Shown: piece after piece, positions 8,651 to 16,841 of the stretch | Numbering within the stretch: the stretch's first letter is position 1 | How the letters are laid out: each line of letters begins with the position of its first letter | NCBI RefSeq assembly: GCF_003345525.1 | Contig: NZ_QQNH01000005.1 | Location: forward strand, 1 to 64,000 | From: Pelagibacterium lacus | GTDB taxonomy: Bacteria > Pseudomonadota > Alphaproteobacteria > Rhizobiales > Devosiaceae | Reading direction: 5' to 3' | Length of the DNA: 64,000 nucleotides | Notes under the pieces: generated by a model | Databases searched by the model: none | What the model saw: the letters and a program-made list of their open reading frames with translations, nothing else | What the model was told of the DNA's origin: nothing | Position numbers and translations under genes: made by a program

Positions 8651-9607
8651 TTACAGACGGAACAGGCGCTCCGCATTGCCTTTGCATATTTTTTTCTTGG
8701 TCGCATCGGGCAGCGAGGCGCCTTCGATGAAGGCGTTGGCCAGTTCGATGGATTCATAGGGATAATCGACCGAGAACATGACGGCGTCCTCGCCCATCTC
8801 GGCCACCGCGGCGACCAGCACCGCATCCGAGCACACCCCCGAGGTGGTGATGACGATATTGCTGCCGATATAGTCCGAGGGCTGGCGCTCCAGCGTCACG
8901 CCGTTGGAATAGACCGCAAAGCGGCTATCGAAACGCCAGCGCTGGAAGGGCAGCCCCTCCCCCATATGGCCCAGCACCACCGTCAGCTCGGGGAAGCGGT
9001 CGAACACGCCCCCGAACAGGAGGCGCAGCGCATGGGTGCCGGTTTCCACCCCCCAGCCCCAGATGGCGCCGGCCAGCTCCGGCCGCCCGGCAAAGGCCGG
9101 CGCGGTGCCATGGGCATCGATGGGATGGAGATAGAGCGGCGCCCTGAGATCCTGCAGCGCCTTCCACACCGGATCATAGGCCGGATCGTCGTAATATTGC
9201 CCGAGGGTGTGGCCGTTGACCAGCGCGCCCCTGAAGCCCAGCTCGTTGACGCAGCGCGAGAGCTCGGCCACCGCCTCCTGGGGCCGGTGCATGGGCAGGG
9301 CGGCAAAGCCGGCATAGCGCGCCGGATGGCGCGCGATCTGGGCGGCGAGGAAATCATTGGCCTGGCGCGCCCTGGCGATGGCGAGCTCGGGATCGGCCTC
9401 CCCCTGAACCCCGGGCCCGGTCTGGGAGAGGATCATCACGTCGATGCCGGCGCCGTCCATCAGGGCCAGGCGCTTGTCGTCGAAATCATAGAGCTTTGCC
9501 GAGAGCGCCTTGAACTCGGTCTCGGACATCAGCCGGGTGAACGCTTCCGAATAGCTCTCGAAGCCGGGGGTCATGAAGTGTTCTTCAAGGGCGATCTTGC
9601 GTAACAT
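8651..9607 (-). CDS. Amidohydrolase-superfamily decarboxylase (gamma-resorcylate/ACMSD type)
   Basis: TIM-barrel metalloenzyme of 318 aa, close in length and layout to gamma-resorcylate and 2,3-dihydroxybenzoate decarboxylases. Metal ligands expected for that family are present: Glu8 and His10 in ALEEHF, a His in LYLHPID, a His in LGHMGEGLP and an Asp in SVDYPYES. The ALVNG motif and the HALRLL-FGGVFDRFP stretch also fit. The expected reaction is non-oxidative decarboxylation of a hydroxylated aromatic acid, with no amide hydrolysis. It is first in the minus-strand run with the FAD monooxygenase and directly downstream of the palindromic promoter element at 9.76 kb. Confidence 0.87.
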   Translation of the reverse strand: MLRKIALEEHFMTPGFESYSEAFTRLMSETEFKALSAKLYDFDDKRLALMDGAGIDVMILSQTGPGVQGEADPELAIARARQANDFLAAQIARHPARYAGFAALPMHRPQEAVAELSRCVNELGFRGALVNGHTLGQYYDDPAYDPVWKALQDLRAPLYLHPIDAHGTAPAFAGRPELAGAIWGWGVETGTHALRLLFGGVFDRFPELTVVLGHMGEGLPFQRWRFDSRFAVYSNGVTLERQPSDYIGSNIVITTSGVCSDAVLVAAVAEMGEDAVMFSVDYPYESIELANAFIEGASLPDATKKKICKGNAERLFRL

Positions 9608-9750
9608 GTCCTGTCCTCAAACCAAATGCGCCATGCAGTGCTGCCGCGGCATCTCAAGGCCTCGGGTCGCCGGGGCGACACGGCTCGGATTGATCCGTTC
9701 CATCAAACCCATCCTCCCTCGTCCAAAGCCCCAAACACGCTTGCAGCACA

Positions 9751-9788
9751 TTTTAATCAGCATGCTGATAAAAACTACTCAGCACACC
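9751..9788. promoter_or_regulatory. Palindromic candidate operator upstream of the decarboxylase-monooxygenase genes
   Basis: The 316-base gap between the decarboxylase start and the end of the next gene holds a perfect 14-base palindrome, ATCAGCATGCTGAT (9756-9769), flanked by TTTT and AAAA so that nearly 24 bases are symmetric. Then comes CTCAGCACACC (9778-9788). The left arm plus the second element repeat the arrangement found at 5746-5783. The size fits a MarR-dimer site. The rest of the gap shows nothing I recognise. Confidence 0.55.
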
Positions 9789-9923
9789 TTCTTTTTGTCA
9801 AGCGCAAAACCAGTGCGCCCCGCCGATTGCGGGAAGACACCGGTGGACAGGAAAGCGTGGATGGGTTTTCGGCTTGCGGGCCAAGCTGTTAGCGCACCGC
9901 GATACGGGCCCGATGGGTATGGG

Positions 9924-11354
9924 TCAGGCTGGCCGGGTCGGGCCGAGATGAACGAGGATCATCCCCAGGTTCCGAGCAGTGCGGAGAGGATAGGCCGGGA
10001 TTTCGACCGGCAGCGCCGCGTCTCCGGCGAGGTCACACCGCACCGTTTTCCCCCCGCCATGCAGCGCGCAGTGCAATACTGCGCCGGGCGCGAGCGCGCG
10101 CAGGGTCAGCGACACCACAGCCGTCCGGGCGCTGCGGAGCGGCAGGAGGACGACCAGCATCTGGCCGGCGCCGCCTCCGAGGAGGTGGTGCTCGGCGATG
10201 GTGAGGCGGTCGATCGCCTGGCCGCGCACCCGCTGTTGCGCCAGAAGGCCGATCAGTTGCAAGGCGAAGGTAGCGGGCAGCAAGCGGCGCGCCGCCCTTT
10301 CCAGCACGGTGGCCGGCGCCATCGGCTGGGCGTGGCGCTCATGGCGCAGGTCCTGCGCGAACAGGCGCCGGACCACCCAAGGCGCGCGCGCGCGGGGGCG
10401 GACCGTGCAGCGGCGCCACTCGTCCTGCCCCGCGGCCGTGACCGCGTCAGCGAGGGCGGCAAGGACAGTGGCGGGTACGGCATGCGGCGTGTTGCGGGCG
10501 AGGATGTCGAGATAGGCCAGCGCGAAGGCCTCGACCCCATAGCGCTTGGCGAGCGCCGTCACCTCGGTCCACTCGATCGCCTGCGGCACCATGGCCAGCA
10601 GGGCTTCCCCTTCGAGCAAGCGCGTGAAGCACGCCATCCCGTCCCAGAGCGCATTGTGCGCCAGGGCGCAGAACACTTGATGCGCGCAGGATGGCAGGCG
10701 CACCTTATGGCCGGCCCGCAGCGCCACGGTGCTGGCGGCGCGAAGGCGATCGGCCAAAGCGGTATCCGTGATGCTGGCGAGGACCGATGTCCTCAGCACG
10801 ATATCGCCATGCCGCCCGGCTATGGAAAACCGCAGCCCGTGCGGGCCGGCGGCCATGGTGGATTCACCCGGACCGAGAATGAGCCCCGTTTGCGAAACGA
10901 AGCCTTGTGCGGCCAGCGCCCGGCAGGCGTCGGGAAACTGGTCCTCCGCCACAAGCAGCTCCAGCGAGGCGATGACGCGGCGCTTGGCGAGGCCGGGATC
11001 GCGCACCATCGCGGCTGCGCTCGAAAGAAGCAGCGGCGTCACCTGCGCGGTGGCCAGCGCCGCCAACGCCTTGTCCAGCGGGTCCAGCCGCGCTGCATTG
11101 CCGGCCCAGAAATGACGCGCCACACCGCGCATGCGGGCGAGGTCCGGGTCGGCGATCCCTTCGCGCGCCGCCACCTCGGCGAGCAGCGGCATGGCCCGGT
11201 GATGCTTGTGGTCGGCCGCGTCCAGGCTGCCGAGGGCGCGCCAGGCCTTGTAGGCCGCGACGGCCGGCGCCCCCCGGTGGGACACGGCCTGCAAGACGAG
11301 GCAGGAGGACGGGTCCAATAGGTCCCCTGAGACTGCCCGAGCCCGTTCCGGCAA
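9924..11354 (-). CDS. Nucleotidyltransferase-fold protein with degenerate catalytic motif
   Basis: A 476-aa protein whose middle part follows the nucleotidyltransferase family found in surface-glycan and lasso-peptide loci, but with the active site lost. The LKG motif reads LSS at about residues 110-112. The metal-binding DxD reads SLE: Ser130 and Glu132 in a segment ending ASLELLV. The following RALAAQGF helix is kept. The C-terminal 200 residues are Ala/Leu/Arg-rich and unrecognised. The start is probably a TTG, 5 bases after the stop of the PqqD-like gene, so the two are coupled. A functional relative lies at 16842-17924. This copy may be a non-catalytic partner or scaffold. The assignment rests on the pattern and its neighbours. 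Confidence 0.6.
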   Translation of the reverse strand: MPERARAVSGDLLDPSSCLVLQAVSHRGAPAVAAYKAWRALGSLDAADHKHHRAMPLLAEVAAREGIADPDLARMRGVARHFWAGNAARLDPLDKALAALATAQVTPLLLSSAAAMVRDPGLAKRRVIASLELLVAEDQFPDACRALAAQGFVSQTGLILGPGESTMAAGPHGLRFSIAGRHGDIVLRTSVLASITDTALADRLRAASTVALRAGHKVRLPSCAHQVFCALAHNALWDGMACFTRLLEGEALLAMVPQAIEWTEVTALAKRYGVEAFALAYLDILARNTPHAVPATVLAALADAVTAAGQDEWRRCTVRPRARAPWVVRRLFAQDLRHERHAQPMAPATVLERAARRLLPATFALQLIGLLAQQRVRGQAIDRLTIAEHHLLGGGAGQMLVVLLPLRSARTAVVSLTLRALAPGAVLHCALHGGGKTVRCDLAGDAALPVEIPAYPLRTARNLGMILVHLGPTRPA

Positions 11355-11359
11355 TCGAG

Positions 11360-11779
11360 TCAGCCCTGGTCCTTGAGCGGCCAGCCGGCGTCGGCATCGA
11401 CCTCATGCACGGGATCGAGCAGCAGCAGGCTTTGCATGTCGCCGAACGATTCCAGCTCGGGAATGGCCATGCCGCCGACGATTTCGGCGGTGCCGGCCGG
11501 GGCGCTCGCGGTCGGCGCGCCGCTGGCCGGGCGCATCAGGCCATTGTCGAGCAATTGCCGGGCGAAGGCCGCAATGCCCTCCGCGAGAGCCGCGTTGTCG
11601 CCGGCCAGGGTCGCGAGGGCTTGCACCGAATGGCCCGCGACGAGGTCGCGCCAGATCACGGCGCCGCCATCCTTGATGCTGAAATAGATGCCGGTTTCGA
11701 GATTGATGGCGACCAGTTCGCCATCGAATTCCTCTGCCGTGCAGTTGGGAACGGCAATCTTCAGAAAGGTCTCGCTCAT
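11360..11779 (-). CDS. PqqD-like protein (peptide-recognition fold) with separate C-terminal tail
   Basis: Small protein of 139 aa. Residues 1-85 follow the PqqD/RRE winged-helix pattern (a strand around ELVAINLETGIYFSI, then GGAVIW, then a helical part ending LLDNGLM). This fold binds leader peptides in ribosomal-peptide (RiPP) pathways. Residues 86-100 are a Pro/Ala/Ser/Thr linker. Residues 104-139 form a distinct tail containing LLLLDPVHEVD and a terminal GWPL. I recall similar tails in PqqD-related proteins named after an HPr-kinase-associated system, and the HPr-kinase-like gene is present here. The start at 11779 fits the domain better than the longer frame from 11818. The tail could be the modified substrate itself (inference). 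Confidence 0.8.
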   Translation of the reverse strand: MSETFLKIAVPNCTAEEFDGELVAINLETGIYFSIKDGGAVIWRDLVAGHSVQALATLAGDNAALAEGIAAFARQLLDNGLMRPASGAPTASAPAGTAEIVGGMAIPELESFGDMQSLLLLDPVHEVDADAGWPLKDQG

Positions 11780-11833
11780 GATAGGGGCTCCGGGAAAGAA
11801 GGCGCGAGGGCATCGCACCGGGGATGGGGGAGG

Positions 11834-12553
11834 TTAGGGCCGGGTTCGAAAATCCGCATCGGGGGCGATGGCGGCGAGTTCGATTCCCGTCTCGTCGACG
11901 AGATAGTCATAGCCCTCGCGCTGGAACTGGCTTGTAGGGTCCAGCGCCTTGTATCGCTCGACCCGCGCCTGCCGGTCGGCGAGCGCGATCATGCGCAGAT
12001 GGTAGATCGCGAATGGCAGGTTCGCGCCCACCTGGCCCAGCCTCATGACGATCTCCAGCGGCATCCAGTAGCGATGCAGCTGGCGCGGATCGAACTTGGT
12101 ATGGGCCGGATCGTTGCGGAACAGGCGGTAGCGCGCCTTGGTGCCCCAGACGCCGTCGACGCGGTAATGGCGATCGTCATTCCACATTTCGCGCAGCCGC
12201 AGGGCGAAGGCCTCGACACCGCGCTGCTCGGCCTCGGCGACGAGGAGCGGGAGCTGGCGCTGGAACCGCAGCTCGACGCGCTCGTCGGCGTCGATGCACA
12301 GGAACCAGTCCGCCCCATGGCGCCGCCCGGCCTTGATGAGGTCGATGTGATTATGACGCTCGCGCCAGGGCTCTCCCACGGGGCGGCGCATGAGCTCGAT
12401 CACCTTGGGATGTGCGGCCAGGAGATCGGGAGTCGCGTCGGCGGAGCCGTCATCGATGGCAATGATGGCATCGACGGCGGGCGCGATATTGTCCAGCCAC
12501 CCGGGCAGGTAGCGCTCCTCATTGCGGGCCTGCAGCAGGGCGATGATGGTCAT
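11834..12553 (-). CDS. Glycosyltransferase family 2 protein
   Basis: Cytoplasmic GT-A fold enzyme of 239 aa. It begins IALLQARNEERYLPGWL and has a first acidic motif AIIAIDDGSADAT and a DxD-type metal motif in FLCIDADERVE. The GT2 family transfers sugars from nucleotide-sugars. The short LQARNEE version is common in surface-polysaccharide clusters. Its ATG overlaps the stop of the upstream GT2 gene in an ATGA junction, so the two enzymes are translationally coupled and probably act on the same acceptor. It lies 54 bases upstream of the PqqD-like gene. Confidence 0.88.
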   Translation of the reverse strand: MTIIALLQARNEERYLPGWLDNIAPAVDAIIAIDDGSADATPDLLAAHPKVIELMRRPVGEPWRERHNHIDLIKAGRRHGADWFLCIDADERVELRFQRQLPLLVAEAEQRGVEAFALRLREMWNDDRHYRVDGVWGTKARYRLFRNDPAHTKFDPRQLHRYWMPLEIVMRLGQVGANLPFAIYHLRMIALADRQARVERYKALDPTSQFQREGYDYLVDETGIELAAIAPDADFRTRP

Positions 12554-13254
12554 GCGCCGCCCTCTTGGGCACGGCGGCGGTCCAGCGTCGCCTTGAGGAC
12601 CGGAGCATAGCTCTTGCTGCGCAGGGTCCGGGCGCTGTAGTTGGAATCGTGGACGCGCCGCAGGGAGACGATAGCATCCAGCATCACCACCTCCATGCCC
12701 CCATCGCGGGCCCGGCCATACCAGTCGATGAACTCGCCCACGGCAAAACTCTCGTCGAACGGCCCGACCGCGCCGAACGTATCGCGCCGCGTCAGCAGCG
12801 TGCCAGCCGAATAGGCCGGCATGGGATCGGGCGGGCAGACAAGGGTTCTGGCCACCGCTTCGGGCAATTCGGGAGAGAGAAAATGCCGCATATGCCCGAA
12901 CACCAGCCGGCCCGGCGCATTGCCGAGCGCGGCGGCCTGGCGTTCGAGCTTGTCGGCGTCCCAGACGTCGTCGGCGCTGAGAAAGGCGATGAGGGCGGAA
13001 CTGGCGACGCGCACGCCGTGATTGAGCGCCGACGCGACGCCGCCATTGTCCTGGCGGACATAGCGCACCGCCGGCGCGGAGCGCGCGACCTCGGCCGTAT
13101 CGTCCTCCGAGCCGTCATCGACGACGATGATCTCCGAAGCCCGGCGGGTTTGCCGGCCAATGCTGTCGATGGCGTCTTTGAGGTATTTTCCCGCATTGAA
13201 GGCGGGGATGACCACGCTGATGCTTTCGGAAGAGTCTCGCTTCACTATGGTCAT
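12550..13254 (-). CDS. Glycosyltransferase family 2 protein
   Basis: Second GT2 enzyme of this strand, 234 aa from the ATG at 13254. It begins shortly before SVVIPAFNAGKYLKDAIDSI, with acidic motif EIIVVDDGSEDDT and DxD-type motif FLSADDVWD, the classic GT2 order. The frame extends upstream to 13356, but those residues are not GT-like and overlap the end of the preceding gene, so the shorter start is preferred. The enzyme has no membrane helix and should be cytoplasmic. The sugar and acceptor are unknown. Confidence 0.88.
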   Translation of the reverse strand: MTIVKRDSSESISVVIPAFNAGKYLKDAIDSIGRQTRRASEIIVVDDGSEDDTAEVARSAPAVRYVRQDNGGVASALNHGVRVASSALIAFLSADDVWDADKLERQAAALGNAPGRLVFGHMRHFLSPELPEAVARTLVCPPDPMPAYSAGTLLTRRDTFGAVGPFDESFAVGEFIDWYGRARDGGMEVVMLDAIVSLRRVHDSNYSARTLRSKSYAPVLKATLDRRRAQEGGA

Positions 13255-13300
13255 GACCTGCGCCCCCGGTGGATGGGGTCCACCTCGAGCGATAGCCCCC

Positions 13301-14251
13301 TCATGTCCACCGCGTATAGGATTCGGGGCAGCGCTCCAACAGCGCCGACCCCACACGGCTGGCCTTTAGCATGGCGGCCAGTGTCGACGATGAAAATTGT
13401 TCACCGCCGAGACGTTTGGATGGCCTGATGATCCGCGTTCGCAGGTCAGTATAGTCAGCATGATTTGCGTCAGCAAGCAGACCCCGAAGTGGAAAGGCCG
13501 CGATATCGGGGGAGAGGTTCCTGACGCCGGCCTTGGCGGGGAAGACCTCGCAGGCGCGGCACCGGATGTAATAGGCATAGGCCAAGTGCATCACCCAGGA
13601 CAGCTGTGAGGCGGACAGCGGATCGAGCTGCACGAAGGGGTGCAGGTCGAACGCCAGATCCTGCTGGACGGGGCCGCGCGCGAACCAGAAATAGCCGATC
13701 TTGCCGTGGTTGACCGCGAGATCGAGCATGAGTTCGCTGAGCCTGAGATTGACCAAGCGATAGCTGTCGGTCTCGTCGGCGGCAATGTCCGCATGCCCGC
13801 GCGGCCATTCATGCAGTGAAAACCACGAGACATGTGCGTCGGTGGCGACCCGGCCATATCCGACACAGGGCACCACCGGAATGCCCAGTTCCGCAAACGT
13901 CGCCGCCATGCGGAACTCGGTGGCCGTCTGCTGGAAGGAGGCGCCGCCGACAAAGGCATTGTCGTGGCCGCTGGCGATATCGACCATCATGCGCCCGTCG
14001 AAATCAAAGCGCGGCGCCACCGGGCCGTTGTTGAGGCGCGTGCCGAAGCGAATGGGGCCGCCCCGGTCCCCGGCGCCCTTGATCTTGAGGGACACCCCCC
14101 GCTTTTCCGGATGGGGCAGATGCACCGAGCGCCCGCCATCGACCGCGCCGATCCGCGAGGCCGTCTCGAACCAGGCCCGCACCCGTCTTTCGACGGCGGC
14201 GCTCGCGTGGCGGACTTCGACGCTGCGGATTTCCATGGAAGCGGAGGACAT
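13301..14251 (-). CDS. Uncharacterised protein with faint SelO/kinase-like motif order
   Basis: A 316-aa protein with no clear family. The order of conserved-looking residues resembles the SelO pseudokinase and other kinase-like folds: Lys58 in SLKIKGAG, then Glu112 in TEFRMAATFAELGIP (SelO has a similar E..L...A...LGIPT helix), an NHGK motif at 181-184 and acidic residues in AFDLHPFVQLD (202-210). Cys231, Cys234 and a nearby HADYTD are other features. There is no signal peptide or membrane helix. It is the first gene of the minus-strand half and starts 61 bases from the divergent HPr-kinase-like gene. No good ribosome site precedes either possible ATG (14251, 14236). A role in protein modification is inference. 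Confidence 0.5.
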   Translation of the reverse strand: MSSASMEIRSVEVRHASAAVERRVRAWFETASRIGAVDGGRSVHLPHPEKRGVSLKIKGAGDRGGPIRFGTRLNNGPVAPRFDFDGRMMVDIASGHDNAFVGGASFQQTATEFRMAATFAELGIPVVPCVGYGRVATDAHVSWFSLHEWPRGHADIAADETDSYRLVNLRLSELMLDLAVNHGKIGYFWFARGPVQQDLAFDLHPFVQLDPLSASQLSWVMHLAYAYYIRCRACEVFPAKAGVRNLSPDIAAFPLRGLLADANHADYTDLRTRIIRPSKRLGGEQFSSSTLAAMLKASRVGSALLERCPESYTRWT

Positions 14252-14312
14252 TTAGCGGGTATGGGTTGATCAGCGGACGCCGATCGGGGACAAAATTCAG
14301 GGGCTTGAATTA

Positions 14313-15443
14313 GTGCAAAACATGCATGCCGTCGAGACAATTGATGGGCCGGGCGCGATCGTCTGGATGCGGCAGGTGATCGAGCGTCTTTCCTCCGCCC
14401 CGCCCGGCGGTTTCGACCGCCGCGCCCTTTCCGTCGCCGGGATCGATCTCGAACTGGTCTTCGACGACACGGCCATGGCGGACGATTATTGCGATATCCT
14501 CTGCCACACGGCCCAATCCGGCCCGCCCTCGACCCACATCTTCGTCCTGTCCCGGCCAGACCTCATCGGCCTCGCCCTGCCCGATCTCGACCAGGCCACC
14601 TGTTCGCCGGACCAGTTCCAGGCCCTGGCCGGCGCGGCCGGGCTGCGCGCCGCCTATCCGTTCCAGGCCCAGACCTGGAAGTTTTTCGACACGGCACGAC
14701 ATATCGGCGTGCAACTGACCGCCTCCCGCGCCGCCCTGCCGCTCTGGGACGCCACGGCGCCGTTACGGCACCATTTCCACTGGATGCTGGACGCGCGATC
14801 GCAGCGCCTTGTCCATGCGGCGACCCTGGGTCACGAAGGCCGCGGGGTGGTCCTCTTCGGCGCGGGGGGAGCGGGGAAATCCGGCACCACACTGGCCGGC
14901 CTCTCGGTGGGCCTCAAGACGGTCGGCGACGATTACGTGGCCCTCGCCATGGCCGATGCCTGCATGGCCCACCCTCTGTTCCGGGTGGTGAAGCAGGACC
15001 GCTCCGGTCTCGACCGGCATCCGGCACTGAGGGAACAGACCGCCCATATGGACGAGAACTGGCGCGGCAAGGTGATGTTCGACCCATCCGATTTCTATCC
15101 CGACCCCTTTGCCGACCAGTTGCGGATCGGCGCGGTCGTGCTGCCCCATATCGCCCATGCCGAGCATCCCCTGTTGCGCCCGGCCAAGGCCCGCGAGGCG
15201 ATGCTGGCCCTGATGACCTCCAACCTGCATCAATTTCCGGCCGAACCGGAAACGGGAATGGCCTTTTATGCCCGCCTCCTCGCGAAAATCCCGTGCTTTC
15301 ACCTCGACCTCTGCGGCGAAGCGCGCAAGAACGGGCTCCTCCTCAAGCGCTTCATCGCCGCCGGCTTCCCCCAAGCCGGCCTCCGCTATGACGAGGCGCT
15401 CTCCGATCCCATCCGCAGCTCGCGTTCAAACGGCAGGGTGTAG
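14313..15443 (+). CDS. HPr kinase-related kinase (HprK-rel-A type)
   Basis: A 376-aa protein with the HPr kinase C-terminal fold. The P-loop GAGGAGKSG is at residues 183-191 inside GRGVVLFGAGGAGKSGTTLA, and the VGDDYVAL motif (Asp206-Asp207) follows at the distance expected for the magnesium site. HprK relatives in peptide loci phosphorylate a Ser in a precursor peptide, as in paeninodin-type lasso clusters. No HPr protein is encoded nearby. A GTG start at 14313 with AGGGG 9 bases upstream is preferred over the ATG at 14322. Transcription is divergent from the SelO/kinase-like gene, and the 3' end overlaps the opposing GT2 gene by 58 bases. Confidence 0.85.
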   Translation: MQNMHAVETIDGPGAIVWMRQVIERLSSAPPGGFDRRALSVAGIDLELVFDDTAMADDYCDILCHTAQSGPPSTHIFVLSRPDLIGLALPDLDQATCSPDQFQALAGAAGLRAAYPFQAQTWKFFDTARHIGVQLTASRAALPLWDATAPLRHHFHWMLDARSQRLVHAATLGHEGRGVVLFGAGGAGKSGTTLAGLSVGLKTVGDDYVALAMADACMAHPLFRVVKQDRSGLDRHPALREQTAHMDENWRGKVMFDPSDFYPDPFADQLRIGAVVLPHIAHAEHPLLRPAKAREAMLALMTSNLHQFPAEPETGMAFYARLLAKIPCFHLDLCGEARKNGLLLKRFIAAGFPQAGLRYDEALSDPIRSSRSNGRV

Positions 15444-16687
15444 CCGACCAGTTCGGCCAGTTCCGCCCCATAGGAATGAAGCTGCCGCTCGGCCAGCCAT
15501 GCGGCCAATCGCCGGGCGTTCGCGGAGCGATAGGCCGAGAGCGCGATGGCCTGCCGGATATGCGCAGCGGCCCCGTCCGAACCCTGCCGGCGATGGGCAT
15601 CGGCACAATGCAGCCGAAACCATACACTTTCGGGGTCGAGCGCCACGGCCGCCTCGAACAAGGCAATCGCGCGCTCCCCGCGTCCTGCCCGATCCGCCTC
15701 CTCAGCCCGCTCGAACAGGTTTTGCCCCCGCGCCAGGCGGGCCGCGCCCCGCGCCAGGCCCAGGGCATAGGCCAGGCTGGCGAGGGCGACATAGGGCCTC
15801 GTCCGCCTGAGCGTTCCACCATCGAATCCCAGCGCATCCCGGCCGATGCGCAGCGCGGCGCCGGCCCGTTGCCGCGCATCGCCGATAACGGTCTTGATAG
15901 ATGTGTTGGCACCATTGCGCCGCGCCGCGCGCCGGCCACGGCCGAACATGTCGCCGGCCAGCGCCACGGCCGTCCTGGGGTTTCGATGGATCGTGCGGAT
16001 GGCGGGCACCCAGGCCGCCGGCAGGGACCGCCCGAGACGCTGGGCGAAATCGGTGTCTTCGGCGATGCGCAAGGCGACGTTGAAATAGCCCAATTCGCCG
16101 AACACCGACCGCGCATAGGAGACGCCATAGCGCAGCGCCTGGGGCGGGCGCATCTGCGGCGAGCGCAGGCCGAACAGCGTCAGATGGGCGGCAAGGGCCG
16201 CAGCGTTCTCCTGCCCCGGGACGGCAATCGCCGACGCCACGGCGCGCGCGCCCTTCTCATGGGCGGCAAGACGCGCCGCGACCCAACCGTCCGCGGCCCG
16301 GCAATCGCCGGCGAGAAAGGCGACATAGGGGGCGCTGCTCGCATCGATGCCGATATTGCGCGCCGCCCCGGCCCTGAGTGGTTGCGCCACGTCGATGATG
16401 CCAATGCGCCCGGCAAAGCGTTCGAGCAGCGCTCCCGCATCGCCGCCGCCGGAATTGACGACGACGATTTCCGGCACGGTCTCCTGCGCCAGCAGGGAGG
16501 CCACCGCATCCACCAGCCCCTTCTGGGCACGAAACCCGATCACCACCACCGCCAGACCCGCTGTAACCCCGCCCTCCGGCAGGCGACAGCGGACCGGGCC
16601 GGAACACCAGCGCTTCCAGCGCGCGCCCTTGCCGTCAGTCCCAACGGGCGGCGCAGACAAGAGTTGGACGGGTTCGCTTACGGCCAT
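15386..16687 (-). CDS. Glycosyltransferase family 2 protein with C-terminal TPR-like repeats
   Basis: A 433-aa protein. A GT2 domain starts near residue 42 (AVVVIGFRAQKGLVDAV), with EIVVVNSGGGDAG in the position of the first acidic motif and FLAGDCRAADGW at the DxD position, here reduced to GD. Residues 330-420 contain two or three TPR-like helical pairs (RAGRGERAIALFEAAVALDP, then FRLHCADAHRRQG). The first 40 residues are unrecognised. It is convergent with the kinase gene, with a 58-base overlap of the coding ends. The altered acidic motifs (NSGGG for DDGS) make its activity uncertain. Confidence 0.8.
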   Translation of the reverse strand: MAVSEPVQLLSAPPVGTDGKGARWKRWCSGPVRCRLPEGGVTAGLAVVVIGFRAQKGLVDAVASLLAQETVPEIVVVNSGGGDAGALLERFAGRIGIIDVAQPLRAGAARNIGIDASSAPYVAFLAGDCRAADGWVAARLAAHEKGARAVASAIAVPGQENAAALAAHLTLFGLRSPQMRPPQALRYGVSYARSVFGELGYFNVALRIAEDTDFAQRLGRSLPAAWVPAIRTIHRNPRTAVALAGDMFGRGRRAARRNGANTSIKTVIGDARQRAGAALRIGRDALGFDGGTLRRTRPYVALASLAYALGLARGAARLARGQNLFERAEEADRAGRGERAIALFEAAVALDPESVWFRLHCADAHRRQGSDGAAAHIRQAIALSAYRSANARRLAAWLAERQLHSYGAELAELVGYTLPFERELRMGSESASS

Positions 16688-16841
16688 GGGGGATGCCTGT
16701 GCCTTCTGACGAGCGGGCGCTCTCTCTGCTGCTTACAGCAATCGGGCGAGGTTTCAATGCGTCCCGTTCACAGACTATCGCTCGACCCCGGATGCATGAT
16801 GGCCTAGGAGTCGGGGACCAATTTCCTTCGGACTCTCTCTC

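Noticed and set aside
5852-9604. A 1250-aa plus-strand open frame across the monooxygenase/decarboxylase region
   Set aside because: It lies opposite four well-supported minus-strand genes, has low-complexity His/Arg/Asp/Gly composition and no recognisable domain. It is a GC-rich antisense shadow.
9756-9769. Palindrome as an insertion-sequence end or attachment site
   Set aside because: No transposase or integrase and no direct-repeat flanks are present. Its place upstream of a catabolic operon and its shared neighbour element at 5.75 kb fit an operator better.
13254-13356. Longer start for the second GT2 gene
   Set aside because: The extra residues overlap the end of the preceding gene and do not look like GT2. 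The ATG at 13254 begins just before the first GT strand.
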